Positions 43,008-52,824 of a stretch of DNA of 64,000 nt are shown here, piece by piece. Below the pieces are notes generated by a model. That model searched no databases and had not been told where the DNA came from. It worked only from the letters and a program-made list of their open reading frames with translations. Origin of the DNA: Blautia luti (GTDB lineage: Bacteria > Bacillota > Clostridia > Lachnospirales > Lachnospiraceae). The stretch spans positions 901,501 to 965,500 of the forward strand of contig NZ_AP028156.1 in NCBI RefSeq assembly GCF_033096465.1, read 5' to 3'. Numbering within the stretch: the stretch's first letter is position 1; each line of letters begins with the position of its first letter. A program made the position numbers and the translations under genes.

Positions 43008-45383
43008 TTATTTATGCCACTCCCAGTTCCTGATCTCTTCAAGATCCTGGCCATATTCAGCGATGTACTGTTTATGCTCAACAAGCTTGTCGTTCATCTT
43101 TTGGATTAAGTAAGAACCTTTATTTCCAAGCTGTGGCAGATGCATGATGGCATCTTTTACAAGGTTGAAACGGTCGATCTGGTTCTGTACACGCATATCG
43201 AATGGAGTAGTGATCGTACCTTCTTCCTGATATCCATGAACGGAAACATTGTGGTTATGACGACCATATGTAAGCTCGTGGATCAGTGTCGGATATCCGT
43301 GGAATGCAAAGATAACCGGTTTGTCTTTTGTGAAGATTGCATCGTACTCTGCATCGCTTAAGCCGTGTGGATGTTTGTGGTCGGATTCCAGTTTGAACAG
43401 GTCGACAACGTTAACAACACGGATCTTAAGTTCTGGCATTTCATCACGAAGGATCGTAACAGCAGCCATGATCTCAAGTGTAGGTGTATCACCACAGCAA
43501 GCCATGACAAGGTCTGGTTCTTCACCACAGTCATTGCTTGCCCACTCCCAGATACCGATACCCTGTGTGCAGTGCTTAACAGCCTGCTCCATGGTCAGCC
43601 ACTGGCAGCTTGGATGTTTGGAAGCTACGATTGCGTTTACATAGTTCTTACTCTTGATGCAGTGATCGAAGCAGGAGAGTAAGCAGTTAGCGTCTGGTGG
43701 TAAGTACATACGTACCACGTCTGCTTTCTTATTAGCGATGTGATCCAGGAATCCAGGATCCTGATGTGTAAATCCGTTGTGGTCCTGCTGCCATACGTTG
43801 GATGTCAGGATGAAGTTCAGGGATGCGATCGGCTGTCTCCAAGAAAGCTGGTTGCAGACTTTGAGCCATTTTGCATGCTGAGCTGCCATGGAGTCAACGA
43901 TACGGATGAATGCTTCATAGCTTGCGAAGAAGCCGTGACGACCTGTTAACAGGTAACCTTCCAGCCATCCTTCACACATATGCTCGCTGAGCATACTGTC
44001 CATGATACGTCCGTCTCTTGCGAGGCAGTCATCAGTATCAAGCATTTCTGCATTCCAGTCACGTTTCTGATATTCAAATACTTTGTACAGACGGTTGGAC
44101 ATACTTTCGTCTGGTCCAAAGATACGGAAATTCTTGTTCTCTTCATTCAGTTTGAAGATGTCACGAATGTATCCGCCAAGTTCAATCATATCCTGAGCTT
44201 TTGTTTTGCCAGGCTGTACTTCGATACCGTAATTACGGAAATCCGGAAGACGAAGGTCTTTCAGAAGAAGTCCGCCGTTTGCATGTGGGTTCGCACCAAG
44301 ACGTGCATTTCCCTTAGGAGTCAGTTCAGCCAGTTCAGGGATCAGGCGGCCATTTTTATCGAAGAGATCCTGAGGACGATAGCTTTCTAGCCACTCTTTC
44401 AGAAGTTCAAGATGTTCTGGTTTCTCCATGGAGATCGGAACCTGATGAGCACGGAAAGAACCTTCGATCTGAAGTCCGTCAACAACCTTAGGACCTGTCC
44501 ATCCCTTAGGAGTACGAAGAACGATCATTGGCCATACTGGACGCTCCGGATCATTGTTCTCACGTGCGTGTTTCTGGATTGCTTTGATTTCTTCGATTAC
44601 AGTATCCATTGTTTCTGCCATCTTCTTGTGCATGGTCATTGGGTCATCGCCTTCAACGAAGTATGGTTTCCAGCCACAGCCCTTAAAGAAGCATTCAAGC
44701 TCTTCATGAGAAAGACGGGAGAAGATAGTAGGGTTGCTGATCTTATATCCGTTTAAGTGAAGAATAGGAAGTACAGCACCATCAGTGATCGGGTTCAGGA
44801 ATTTGTTGGACTGCCAGGATGTTGCCAGAGGGCCGGTCTCAGCCTCGCCGTCACCTACAACAGTAGTAGCGATCAGCTCCGGGTTATCGAATACAGCTCC
44901 GAAAGCATGAGCGATGGAATAACCAAGCTCACCACCCTCGTTGATGGAACCAGGTGTTTCCGGTGCACAGTGGCTCGGAACTCCACATGGGAAGGAGAAC
45001 TGTTTGAACATTTTCTTCATACCTTCTTCATCCTGGCTGATATTAGGATAAACTTCGCTGTAAGAACCTTCCAGATAAGTGTTGGCGATCATGAAGTTTC
45101 CACCATGTCCCGGACCGGAAAGGAGGATCATATCCAGGTCGTAACGTTTAATGACACGGTTGCAGTGTGCATAAACGAAGTTCTGTCCTGGTACAGTTCC
45201 CCAGTGACCAACGATTTTCTTCTTAATCTGATCCATGGTTAATGGCTCTCTCAGAAGCGGATTGTCAAGAAGATAGAGCTGTCCGGCAGACAGGTAGTTC
45301 GCTGCACGCCAGTAAGCATCGATTTTGTCAAGCATTTCCTGATTTAAAGGCTGCTTTTCAAGACATAATTTGTTGTCTTCCAT
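43008..45383 (-). CDS. xfp: Xylulose-5-phosphate/fructose-6-phosphate phosphoketolase
   Basis: 791 residues, thiamine-diphosphate enzyme that splits xylulose 5-P or fructose 6-P with phosphate to acetyl phosphate. Family motifs: SGPGHGG near residue 70, [14 protein letters not shown] with the ThDP/Mg site, and HQDPGFLDH near the C-terminal half. Start chosen at the ATG complementary to 45381-45383 with AGAGGT upstream. Normal length. Supports pentose and hexose fermentation with ATP gain via acetate kinase. A LacI-family gene lies upstream on the same strand. Confidence 0.95.
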   Translation of the reverse strand: MEDNKLCLEKQPLNQEMLDKIDAYWRAANYLSAGQLYLLDNPLLREPLTMDQIKKKIVGHWGTVPGQNFVYAHCNRVIKRYDLDMILLSGPGHGGNFMIANTYLEGSYSEVYPNISQDEEGMKKMFKQFSFPCGVPSHCAPETPGSINEGGELGYSIAHAFGAVFDNPELIATTVVGDGEAETGPLATSWQSNKFLNPITDGAVLPILHLNGYKISNPTIFSRLSHEELECFFKGCGWKPYFVEGDDPMTMHKKMAETMDTVIEEIKAIQKHARENNDPERPVWPMIVLRTPKGWTGPKVVDGLQIEGSFRAHQVPISMEKPEHLELLKEWLESYRPQDLFDKNGRLIPELAELTPKGNARLGANPHANGGLLLKDLRLPDFRNYGIEVQPGKTKAQDMIELGGYIRDIFKLNEENKNFRIFGPDESMSNRLYKVFEYQKRDWNAEMLDTDDCLARDGRIMDSMLSEHMCEGWLEGYLLTGRHGFFASYEAFIRIVDSMAAQHAKWLKVCNQLSWRQPIASLNFILTSNVWQQDHNGFTHQDPGFLDHIANKKADVVRMYLPPDANCLLSCFDHCIKSKNYVNAIVASKHPSCQWLTMEQAVKHCTQGIGIWEWASNDCGEEPDLVMACCGDTPTLEIMAAVTILRDEMPELKIRVVNVVDLFKLESDHKHPHGLSDAEYDAIFTKDKPVIFAFHGYPTLIHELTYGRHNHNVSVHGYQEEGTITTPFDMRVQNQIDRFNLVKDAIMHLPQLGNKGSYLIQKMNDKLVEHKQYIAEYGQDLEEIRNWEWHK

Positions 45384-45423
45384 TTTCTTACCTCTTTTTC
45401 TTTCTTTATCTTTGATGTCTCGG

Positions 45424-45452
45424 CAGTGTACCGACAACTTGCAGGTACACTG
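45424..45452 (-). promoter_or_regulatory. Hairpin in the phosphoketolase leader
   Basis: Perfect 9-bp stem CAGTGTACC/GGTACACTG with an 11-nt loop, about 40 nt before the start codon. No T-run, so more likely a stability or protein-binding element. Confidence 0.45.
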
Positions 45453-45556
45453 GTAAATAAATTGTGTTATTTTTTTAACTAGACACATGCTATCACAGAA
45501 AGAAAAAAACGTAAAATAGAAAAAATGCATTATAATTATAACTTTTTGATATGAAT

Positions 45557-45590
45557 AGATCTACTGTACCTGTATTGGGACAGTAGATCT
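45557..45590 (-). terminator. Hairpin between the LacI-type gene and xfp
   Basis: Perfect 11-bp stem AGATCTACTGT/ACAGTAGATCT with a 12-nt loop located just after the end of the reverse-strand regulator. T-run is poor, so termination is uncertain; it could also be an operator. Confidence 0.45.
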
Positions 45591-45653
45591 GCAAACAAAG
45601 ATTGGGAAATAATTAACAAAAAACTGAAGCATAGGTATGACCAATTACAAAAA

Positions 45654-46700
45654 TTACAGCGGTTCGGAATGGATATCCACTGACCGGCAGCTGTCCCTCT
45701 CTATGAGATGATGAGGAACGATGATCTTCGTTGCCAGGAGATTGGGGTTTTCGATATGGTTGATCATCTGGGAGGCTGCCTCGATCCCCAGCTGACAGGA
45801 ATTGATGTCTATGGATGTGAGCTGAGGCGAGGTAAGTCTGGCCAGAAGAGAGTTGTTAAAGGAAAGAATGGACAGGTCTTCGGGGATGGAAAGCCCTGCC
45901 TCCATACATACCCGTTCCAGATAAACCGCCAGGATGTCGTCACTTACCAAAATGGCAGTGGGACGGTCTTTCTGCTTAAGAAGATTGAGCAGCTGGTCTG
46001 ATCTTTCCTGAGAAATCTCCGGAACTTCAATACAGTAGTCGGGACGTACAGCCAGTCCATGATTCAAAAGTGCCTGCTGATATCCCATTTTACGGTCGGA
46101 AGAGAATACCAGGGAAGAATCCACACCCAGATAAGCAATGCGTCTGTGGCCAAGGCTGTAGAGATATTCTGTGGCTTCCTGGCCTGCCAGAAGATTGTCG
46201 TTATCGATATACATGGTGTGATTGGTGTACTGGGCAGGTTTACCGATGAGAATATAAAGCAGGCCTTTACTGAACAGGTAATCAATGACAGGATCATCCT
46301 GTCTGGAATACAGAAGGATAAAACCGTCTGCTTTGCCACTGCGTGCCATAGAACGCACGGTCTGCAGGATTTCTTCTTTATTCTGTCCTGTTATAATGGT
46401 GCTGATATACTGGTGGCTGTTGCAGTAGTGGCTGATTCCCCGGATGGTTTCCAGATAAAAGGAATTTTCGTATGCTTCTTTGGCAGAAGCGGGCAAAATG
46501 ATGCCAATGCACCGGGAATTGGATGACTGGGATGCCAGGGTGCTGGCCTGGAAATTGGGTTCATAGCCTAACTGAAGCATGGCTTTGCGCACGCGTTCTT
46601 TTGTCTCTTCACTGATAGAAGGGTTATTTTTACAGGTTCTGGAAACTGTGGACGGTGAAACGCCGGCCAGAGCTGCTACCTCTTTAATGGTTACTGCCAT
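45654..46700 (-). CDS. LacI-family transcriptional regulator (MalR-like)
   Basis: 348 residues. N-terminal helix-turn-helix IKEVAALAGVSPSTVSRTCK and hinge, then a sugar-binding domain (CIGIILPASAKEAYENSFY through HHLIERDSC). GGAGGT precedes the start. Divergent from the 4-alpha-glucanotransferase gene over a perfect LacI-type operator, so it very likely represses maltodextrin use and responds to a glucoside or maltose. The specific inducer is not visible. Confidence 0.9.
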   Translation of the reverse strand: MAVTIKEVAALAGVSPSTVSRTCKNNPSISEETKERVRKAMLQLGYEPNFQASTLASQSSNSRCIGIILPASAKEAYENSFYLETIRGISHYCNSHQYISTIITGQNKEEILQTVRSMARSGKADGFILLYSRQDDPVIDYLFSKGLLYILIGKPAQYTNHTMYIDNDNLLAGQEATEYLYSLGHRRIAYLGVDSSLVFSSDRKMGYQQALLNHGLAVRPDYCIEVPEISQERSDQLLNLLKQKDRPTAILVSDDILAVYLERVCMEAGLSIPEDLSILSFNNSLLARLTSPQLTSIDINSCQLGIEAASQMINHIENPNLLATKIIVPHHLIERDSCRSVDIHSEPL

Positions 46701-46937
46701 GAAAAAACCTCCATAAATAGTGATATGGAGCGATTGGTAAAAAACTCCATACCATGGTTATCGTTGCATCTATTTTATAAGAAGAAACAGGGGTTGTCAA
46801 ATGGCATTCCCAGGTCTTCAGATAGTTCCCCAATGCACAAAAAAGTAAGAAATGCACAAAAAACAAGGCGTCTGATTGTTTAAAAAGTAGAATTAAAAAT
46901 AGTGGATTGTAATTAATGCAAAATAACGCTATAATTA

Positions 46938-46953
46938 ATGCAAACGTTTGCAT
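46938..46953. promoter_or_regulatory. LacI-family operator, perfect 16-bp palindrome
   Basis: ATGCAAACGTTTGCAT, centred about 57 bp before the glucanotransferase ATG and about 245 bp from the regulator start. It has the central CG typical of LacI-family sites. Confidence 0.8.
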
Positions 46954-47001
46954 GAAATAATGCAAATAAAGCATAGCAAGGGATGCAAAAGGAGAGAAAT
47001 T

Positions 47002-48507
47002 ATGGAAAATAGATCAGCGGGAATTTTATTACCGATCAGCAGCCTGCCGTCAGACTATGGGATCGGATGCTTTTCCAAAAGTGCGTATGAATTTGTAGAC
47101 TGGTTAAAGGAAGCCGGTCAGACTTACTGGCAGATCCTGCCGTTAGGCCCAACCAGTTATGGAGATTCTCCCTATCAGTCATTTTCCACATTTGCGGGAA
47201 ATCCTTATTTCATAGATCTGGATACACTGGTGGAAGAGGGCGTTCTGGATAAGAAAGACTGTGAGAAAGTCAACTGGGGAAAGAAACCCGATGATGTGGA
47301 CTATGAGAAAATATACAAAGGACGATATCCTCTTCTGCGAAAAGCATATGAAAACAGTGCTATCAGCAAGAATCCGGACTATCAGAAATTTGTAGCAGAG
47401 AACAGCTGGTGGCTTTCCGATTATGCTTTATTTATGGCAGTAAAGGATCGTTTCGGGGGTGTGGAATGGACGAAATGGGCAGAAGATATCAGACTTCGCT
47501 GGAACAATGCCATGGATTATTATCGTGAGGAGTTATATTTTGATATTGAATTCCAGCAGTATATGCAGTTCAAGTTCTATGAGCAGTGGATGAAACTGAA
47601 ATCCTATGCCAATTCAAAGGGAATCCAGATCATCGGGGATATCCCGATCTATGTTGCCATGGACAGCGCGGATGCATGGGCACATCCGGAATTATTCCAG
47701 CTGGATGAGGAAAATGTACCTCTGGCAGTGGCAGGATGCCCTCCGGATGGATTTTCTGCAACAGGACAGTTATGGGGAAATCCACTGTACCGTTGGGATT
47801 ATCACAGAGATACAGGATATCAGTGGTGGATATCCAGAATGAGTTACTGTTTCAGGCTCTATGATGTTGTCCGTATCGATCATTTCCGTGGATTTGATGA
47901 ATATTTTGCTATTCCGTATGGAGATACGGATGCCACAGGTGGACATTGGGAAAAAGGACCGGGAATCGATCTGTTCCGCAGAATTGAACAGGTCCTGGGC
48001 TGGAAGCAGGTTATTGCAGAGGATTTAGGATATATGACAGACTCTGTACGTCATCTGGTATATGAAAGCGGTTTTCCGGGAATGAAAGTACTGGAATTCG
48101 CCTTTGACGCCAGAGATTCCGGATGTGCCAGTGATTATCTGCCGCACAATTATCCGGAGAATTGTGTGGCATATACTGGAACTCATGATAATGAAACAAT
48201 CGTGGGATGGTGGAAGAGCATTACAGAAGAAGAAAGAAAGCTGGCAAGAGATTATCTGTGCGATCATGCAACACCGGAAGAAGAATTGTATCAATGCTTC
48301 ATTAGCCTGATCATGCGAAGTGCAGCACGCGTCTGCGTAATTCCAATGCAGGATTACATGGGACTGGATAACCGGTTCCGAATGAACAAACCATCCACAG
48401 TTGGCACCAACTGGAAGTGGAGGATTAAAAAGAGAGATCTTACGAAGAAACTCCAGAAAGAGATCCATGATGTGACACTGCGCTATGGACGTAAGAACTG
48501 GGATTAA
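47002..48507 (+). CDS. malQ: 4-alpha-glucanotransferase (amylomaltase)
   Basis: 501-residue GH77 enzyme that transfers maltodextrin segments, freeing glucose and lengthening chains. Motifs: SAGILLPISSLPSDYGIGCF, YGDSPYQSFSTFAGNP, GDIPIYVAMDSADAWAHPELF, nucleophile Asp in VRIDHFRGFDEY, acid/base Glu in IAEDLGYMT and Asp in TGTHDNETIVGW. GGAGAG precedes ATG 47002. Controlled by the divergent LacI-type regulator. Cytoplasmic. Confidence 0.96.
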   Translation: MENRSAGILLPISSLPSDYGIGCFSKSAYEFVDWLKEAGQTYWQILPLGPTSYGDSPYQSFSTFAGNPYFIDLDTLVEEGVLDKKDCEKVNWGKKPDDVDYEKIYKGRYPLLRKAYENSAISKNPDYQKFVAENSWWLSDYALFMAVKDRFGGVEWTKWAEDIRLRWNNAMDYYREELYFDIEFQQYMQFKFYEQWMKLKSYANSKGIQIIGDIPIYVAMDSADAWAHPELFQLDEENVPLAVAGCPPDGFSATGQLWGNPLYRWDYHRDTGYQWWISRMSYCFRLYDVVRIDHFRGFDEYFAIPYGDTDATGGHWEKGPGIDLFRRIEQVLGWKQVIAEDLGYMTDSVRHLVYESGFPGMKVLEFAFDARDSGCASDYLPHNYPENCVAYTGTHDNETIVGWWKSITEEERKLARDYLCDHATPEEELYQCFISLIMRSAARVCVIPMQDYMGLDNRFRMNKPSTVGTNWKWRIKKRDLTKKLQKEIHDVTLRYGRKNWD

Positions 48508-48534
48508 GTACAGATTGAAATAGTATGAACGATG

Positions 48535-48576
48535 ACAGCGTTTTGGATATGGAGAGTATCTGAAACGCTGTTTTAT
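48535..48576 (+). terminator. Terminator after malQ
   Basis: ACAGCGTTT (48535-48543) pairs with AAACGCTGT (48563-48571), with inner pairs, then TTTA. Confidence 0.7.
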
Positions 48577-48782
48577 TTCATGGAAAATTACTCCGTAATG
48601 TTCCTATGAAATAAAAAGCCCTTAGGGCAGGATCGCATACTTTACTTTTGTATGAAAAAGAAAACATTGGGAATGTTTTGGATTGTGTACAATTGGGAAA
48701 GAAATCCATTGATTTTCGGGCAATATTTGATAAAATATTAACCAGAAAAAGGTAAAAAACAGATTTTCAGGAGGACTTATAA

Positions 48783-49313
48783 ATGAATTATAATAGATTG
48801 GAAACAAGTCTGATCGATGTGATCAAGGAAGAACAGGCGAAGCTTGGATACATGAAGGAGAAGATCAGTCTTTATTATCCGCTCAGTTCCCTGAATCATT
48901 TTTTTGAAAGCAATGCCGATGCAGCAGGAATGATGGAAATTTTAAAAGATTTTCCTGCTTATATGAAAGAGAAATTTGGGGAGGTTGTGGTTTCACACAG
49001 AGGAAATCGTTTCTGTTTCACTGTTTCTGATAAAGCGTCAGAATATGTGCATAATAATATGAAAGATAATGAATTTATCAAGGCACTGATCGAGTTGGTA
49101 GGTAGACATGGATGTACGCTGGATGAAATCAAAGAGTTATTTCATTCTTATTCAGACAAGATTGTTACTGAACCTATGGATAACGGCGAATTTGATGTGA
49201 TGGTACGCTTTGATGATGGATCAGATCCCTATTATTATTGTTTCAAAGATGAAGGATGCCATATCATTTACCACAGGTTCCTGCCGGAAGACTACGCAGA
49301 TTTTGGGTTTTGA
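48783..49313 (+). CDS. DUF3877 family protein
   Basis: 176 residues of a family that I recall as restricted to Clostridia, with no known function: acidic, alpha/beta, no membrane segment or catalytic motif (NYNRLETSLIDVIKEEQAKLGY ... DPYYYCFKDEGCHIIYHRF). AGGAGG lies 8 bp before ATG 48783. Placed alone between malQ and pyruvate kinase with its own AT-rich promoter region. Confidence 0.75.
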   Translation: MNYNRLETSLIDVIKEEQAKLGYMKEKISLYYPLSSLNHFFESNADAAGMMEILKDFPAYMKEKFGEVVVSHRGNRFCFTVSDKASEYVHNNMKDNEFIKALIELVGRHGCTLDEIKELFHSYSDKIVTEPMDNGEFDVMVRFDDGSDPYYYCFKDEGCHIIYHRFLPEDYADFGF

Positions 49314-49429
49314 CAGGAATTTGTAATAAATTTGCCAACTGTCGAACCAGCAAAAATATATGTAACATTTGCAATAAAAGTGTGTTATTTTTTTGTCAAA
49401 TATTTACAAAAATAAACCGAAATTTGATA

Positions 49430-49458
49430 TTGACATATAGTCTCAATAATGGTAATTT
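49430..49458 (+). promoter_or_regulatory. Candidate promoter of pyk
   Basis: TTGACA (49430-49435), 17-bp spacer, TAATTT (49453-49458), about 105 bp before the start codon. The surrounding 250 bp are very AT-rich and hold no gene. Confidence 0.5.
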
Positions 49459-49564
49459 TTAGTTGACTTAATGTTTTTCATTGATAAAAACGAGTAACAT
49501 TTTATTACATTGTTTTACAGGGATAATAGAGAAAATTGACTTGACAGTTGGAGGGAAAGATTAA

Positions 49565-50983
49565 ATGAGAAAAACCAAAATTATCTGTACGATGGGACCG
49601 TCTACGGATAAAGACGATGTTATGGAACAGCTTGTGAGAGAGGGAATGGATGTAGCACGTTTCAATTTCTCACATGGACCTCATGATGAACAGAGAGGAC
49701 GCATCCAGAAGCTGAGAGAACTTCGTAAGAAATATGACAGACCTGTTGCAGCGCTTCTTGATACAAAGGGACCGGAGATCAGACTTGGATGCTTCAAGGA
49801 TGGCAAGGTTTCTCTGGAAGAAGGACAGATTTTTACATTTACAAATAAAGATATCGAAGGAACCAACGAGCATGTAAGCATTACTTATAAAGAACTTTAT
49901 AAGGATGTACAGCCGGGCGGACACATTCTGGTTGATGACGGACTTGTTGATCTAGAAGTACAGGATATTTCCGGAAAAGATATTGTCTGCAAGGTTATCA
50001 ATGCAGGTGTGATCGGAGATAAGAAAGGTGTCAATGTTCCAGGAGCAAACCTGAAGATGCCATTTATCAGCAAGAAAGACCATGAAGATCTTCTCTTTGG
50101 TATTCAGGAAGGATTTGATTTCGTTGCAGCATCCTTTACACGTACTGCAGACGATATCCGTGAAGTGAGAAAAATTCTGAAAGACAATGGCGGTGAGGAA
50201 ATCCAGATCATTGCCAAGATCGAGAACCAGCAGGGTGTTGACAATATCGATGAGATCATCGAAGCAGCAGACGGTATCATGATCGCCAGAGGTGATATGG
50301 GTGTTGAAATTCCACCGGAATATGTACCTGTTATCCAGCAGAAGATCATTCAGAAAGTTTATACAGCAGGCAAACCGGTCATCACAGCAACACAGATGCT
50401 TGATTCCATGATCTCTCATCCGAGACCAACTCGTGCAGAAGCTACAGACGTTGCCAATGCGATCTTCCAGGGAACAAGTGCTACCATGCTTTCCGGTGAG
50501 ACAGCAGCAGGTAAATATCCGGTACAGGCACTTCAGATGATGAGCCGTATCGCTGAACATATGGAAGAGAACATTGAGTACAACACAATCTTCAAGAAAA
50601 CCGACAGAAATGAGAACCCGGATATTACAAACGCGATCGCACATGCAACCTGTCTGACAGCCATTGACCTGAAAGCGCAGGCAATCCTGGCAGTGACCAA
50701 ATCCGGAAGTACCGCACACATGATGTCCAAACACAGACCAGGATGTCTGATCGGTGCTTGCACAAGCTCTGAGAGAGTTCTGCGTCAGCTGAATCTGTCA
50801 TGGGGTGTATATCCAATGCTGATCAGGGAAGAATACAGTTCTGAGATCCTTTGCCTGAGAGCAATCGAAGCAGCACAGAAACATAAACTTGTAAAAGTTG
50901 GCGATACTGTTGTATTTGCCGGTGGTGTACCGCTTGGTATCCCGGGCAGAACAAATATGATCCGTGTCTGCATCGTAGAATAA
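49565..50983 (+). CDS. pyk: Pyruvate kinase
   Basis: 472 residues. Converts phosphoenolpyruvate and ADP to pyruvate and ATP. Motifs: KIICTMGPSTDK, MDVARFNFSHG, LLDTKGPEIRLG, the active-site IAKIENQQGVDNIDEI and MIARGDMGVEIP, and the MLSGETAAGKYP loop. It lacks the extra C-terminal PEP-utiliser domain present in Bacillus enzymes. GGAGGG precedes ATG 49565. Confidence 0.97.
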   Translation: MRKTKIICTMGPSTDKDDVMEQLVREGMDVARFNFSHGPHDEQRGRIQKLRELRKKYDRPVAALLDTKGPEIRLGCFKDGKVSLEEGQIFTFTNKDIEGTNEHVSITYKELYKDVQPGGHILVDDGLVDLEVQDISGKDIVCKVINAGVIGDKKGVNVPGANLKMPFISKKDHEDLLFGIQEGFDFVAASFTRTADDIREVRKILKDNGGEEIQIIAKIENQQGVDNIDEIIEAADGIMIARGDMGVEIPPEYVPVIQQKIIQKVYTAGKPVITATQMLDSMISHPRPTRAEATDVANAIFQGTSATMLSGETAAGKYPVQALQMMSRIAEHMEENIEYNTIFKKTDRNENPDITNAIAHATCLTAIDLKAQAILAVTKSGSTAHMMSKHRPGCLIGACTSSERVLRQLNLSWGVYPMLIREEYSSEILCLRAIEAAQKHKLVKVGDTVVFAGGVPLGIPGRTNMIRVCIVE

Positions 50984-51013
50984 TAAATAACAATATAAAT
51001 TTTAAAGACACAT

Positions 51014-51058
51014 ACAAGGGTCTGCCGTCAGCTTTTCGACAGCGGTCCCTTGTTTTTT
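51014..51058 (+). terminator. Terminator after pyk
   Basis: ACAAGGG (51014-51020) pairs with CCCTTGT (51047-51053), extended by inner CTGCCGTC/GACAGCGG pairs, then TTTTT. Confidence 0.85.
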
Positions 51059-51084
51059 GTGCGCAATGAGGAGAGAAGATTATT

Positions 51085-51759
51085 ATGAAAACAAACGGAG
51101 AAGAAGACTCGAGACATATTTTCAGAGGGGAGCTGGCACTGGTGATCGCAGTTATGATCAACAGTCTTGCAGTTATCCTGATGCTGTATTCCGGTTCCGG
51201 AATATCTGCCATATCCAGCGTTCCCTATGCATTTGAAAAAGTATTTCCGGTGATCACACTGGGAACATGGACTTACATATTTCAGGCACTTCTGATCTTA
51301 AGCCTGATGATACTGAGAAAGAAATTCGTACCGATTTATCTGTGCAGTTTCTTTGTAGGATTTGCGTTCAGTGAACTTCTGGATGTTAATGAGGCATGGA
51401 TCAATGTTCTGCCGAAGACAATTCCACTCAGAGTTTTATATTTTGTGATCAGCTATCTGCTGATCTGTGTGGGAATCGCACTTTCCAACAGATGCGGTCT
51501 GCCGATCATTCCAACAGACCTGTTTCCACGTGAACTGTCAGAGATTATTAAAGTGAAATATTCTAAAATCAAGGTTTCTTTTGATGTGATCTGTCTGGGA
51601 ACAACTGCATGCATGACAGGACTGATCCTGGGACATATCAAAGGTCTTGGAATCGGAACAGTGCTGGCGGCATTTACGATGGGAAAAGTGATCGGCCTGA
51701 TCGGTGACGAGATGGATAAGCATTTCCAGTTCGTGAATTTCCTTTCTGCGAAAAGTTGA
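51085..51759 (+). CDS. YitT/YczE-like integral membrane protein (DUF6198 type)
   Basis: 224 residues with about five membrane helices (25-45, 60-80, 85-100, 115-135, 165-190). The GSGISAISSVPYAFEKVFP and NRCGLPIIPTDLFPRELSE loops are typical of this uncharacterised family, often related to transport. Ends FQFVNFLSAKS. Flanked by terminators on both sides, so a single-gene unit. Function unknown. Confidence 0.78.
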   Translation: MKTNGEEDSRHIFRGELALVIAVMINSLAVILMLYSGSGISAISSVPYAFEKVFPVITLGTWTYIFQALLILSLMILRKKFVPIYLCSFFVGFAFSELLDVNEAWINVLPKTIPLRVLYFVISYLLICVGIALSNRCGLPIIPTDLFPRELSEIIKVKYSKIKVSFDVICLGTTACMTGLILGHIKGLGIGTVLAAFTMGKVIGLIGDEMDKHFQFVNFLSAKS

Positions 51760-51777
51760 TAGAAGTATTTATTATGG

Positions 51778-51804
51778 GAATCCTGCATTGCAGGATCCTT
51801 TTTA
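51778..51804 (+). terminator. Intrinsic terminator
   Basis: ATCCTG/CAGGAT stem (51780-51796) with flanking G-C pairs and CTTTTT tail. Confidence 0.7.
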
Positions 51805-51873
51805 TTGTGCTATACTAAACCAGAATGTCTGCAAAGGCAGACAGAAGTTTACATATGTTGACGAGAAAGGAGA

Positions 51874-51894
51874 TTCTGCATATCAGATGCAGAA
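51874..51894 (+). promoter_or_regulatory. Stem-loop between ribosome site and ROK start codon
   Basis: TTCTGCAT/ATGCAGAA, perfect 8-bp stem with 5-nt loop, lying between AGAAAGGAGA (51865) and the ATG at 51907. Folding would bring the distant ribosome site close to the start codon, or hide it. Confidence 0.5.
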
Positions 51895-51906
51895 GAATTA
51901 TGGGTT

Positions 51907-52803
51907 ATGAAATACGCAGTAGCAATTGACATCGGGGGAACCAATACAAGAGTAGCATTAGTAAACGAAAACCTGGAAATTACAGATAGACAGCAGTTTT
52001 CAACAAACCCGGAGAATCCCGGAGAAACACTGGGGAAAATTGCAGATGTGATCAGAAATTATGGGGATAAAGTTGTAGGAGTAGGAATGTCCTGCCCCGG
52101 ACCGCTGGATCTGATAAACGGACAGATCCTGACTCCTCCGAATTTAAGAGGAGACTGGCAGCATTTACATGTGGCACAGGAACTCAGTGATAGAATCGGA
52201 CTTCCGGTATATCTGAACAACGATGGAAATCTGGCTGCACTGGCAGAAGCTGTTATCGGAGAGGGAAAAGATTACAGATTCGTACAGTTCCTGACAGTTT
52301 CCACGGGAATCGGAGCCGGATTTGTGATTGATAAAAATATCTACCAGGGTGCTCATGGATGGGCGAATGAGGTAGAGAACACGATTATGAAGCAGGGTGG
52401 TCCATGCCACGGATCAATCCTTCCGGGAGGTATCGAAGGGATCAGCAGTGGAACTGCTATTACAACCAGAGCTAGAAAAGCCGGACTTGATGTAAAGCAT
52501 GCAGGTGAGGTAAATGACCTTGCGAAAGTGGGAAATGAAACTGCACAGGAGATCATGACAGATGCGAAAGTCCATCTGGCGAATTTCATTGCAGCCATTT
52601 ATAATCTGACAGACCCGGATATTGTGATCCTGGGCGGTTCAGTGGCAATCAAGGTGGAAGGCTTTGTACAGGAAGTAGAGGAACTGGTAAAGAGCAAGGT
52701 TTATGAAGCACAGAGGGAATTTATCAAAGTAAGAAAATCTACTTTAAGCGAAGATTCCGGACTTCTTGGTGCTGCATATCTTGCGTTTTCTAAGGAAAAA
52801 TAA
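51907..52803 (+). CDS. ROK-family sugar kinase
   Basis: 298 residues. ATP-binding DIGGTNTRVALV, GMSCPGPLD, NNDGNLAALAEAVIGEG with the catalytic Asp, and STGIGAGFVIDKNIYQG. The ROK zinc motif CxCGxxGC is absent (GGPCHGSILPGG), suggesting a non-zinc subgroup such as N-acetylmannosamine or glucose kinase. ATG 51907 is 34 bp from the only strong ribosome site; an ATG at 51900 opens a nine-codon frame that overlaps the start. Followed 21 bp later by a PIG-L gene. Confidence 0.88.
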   Translation: MKYAVAIDIGGTNTRVALVNENLEITDRQQFSTNPENPGETLGKIADVIRNYGDKVVGVGMSCPGPLDLINGQILTPPNLRGDWQHLHVAQELSDRIGLPVYLNNDGNLAALAEAVIGEGKDYRFVQFLTVSTGIGAGFVIDKNIYQGAHGWANEVENTIMKQGGPCHGSILPGGIEGISSGTAITTRARKAGLDVKHAGEVNDLAKVGNETAQEIMTDAKVHLANFIAAIYNLTDPDIVILGGSVAIKVEGFVQEVEELVKSKVYEAQREFIKVRKSTLSEDSGLLGAAYLAFSKEK

Positions 52804-52824
52804 AAGGACAGTGACTTTCCTATT

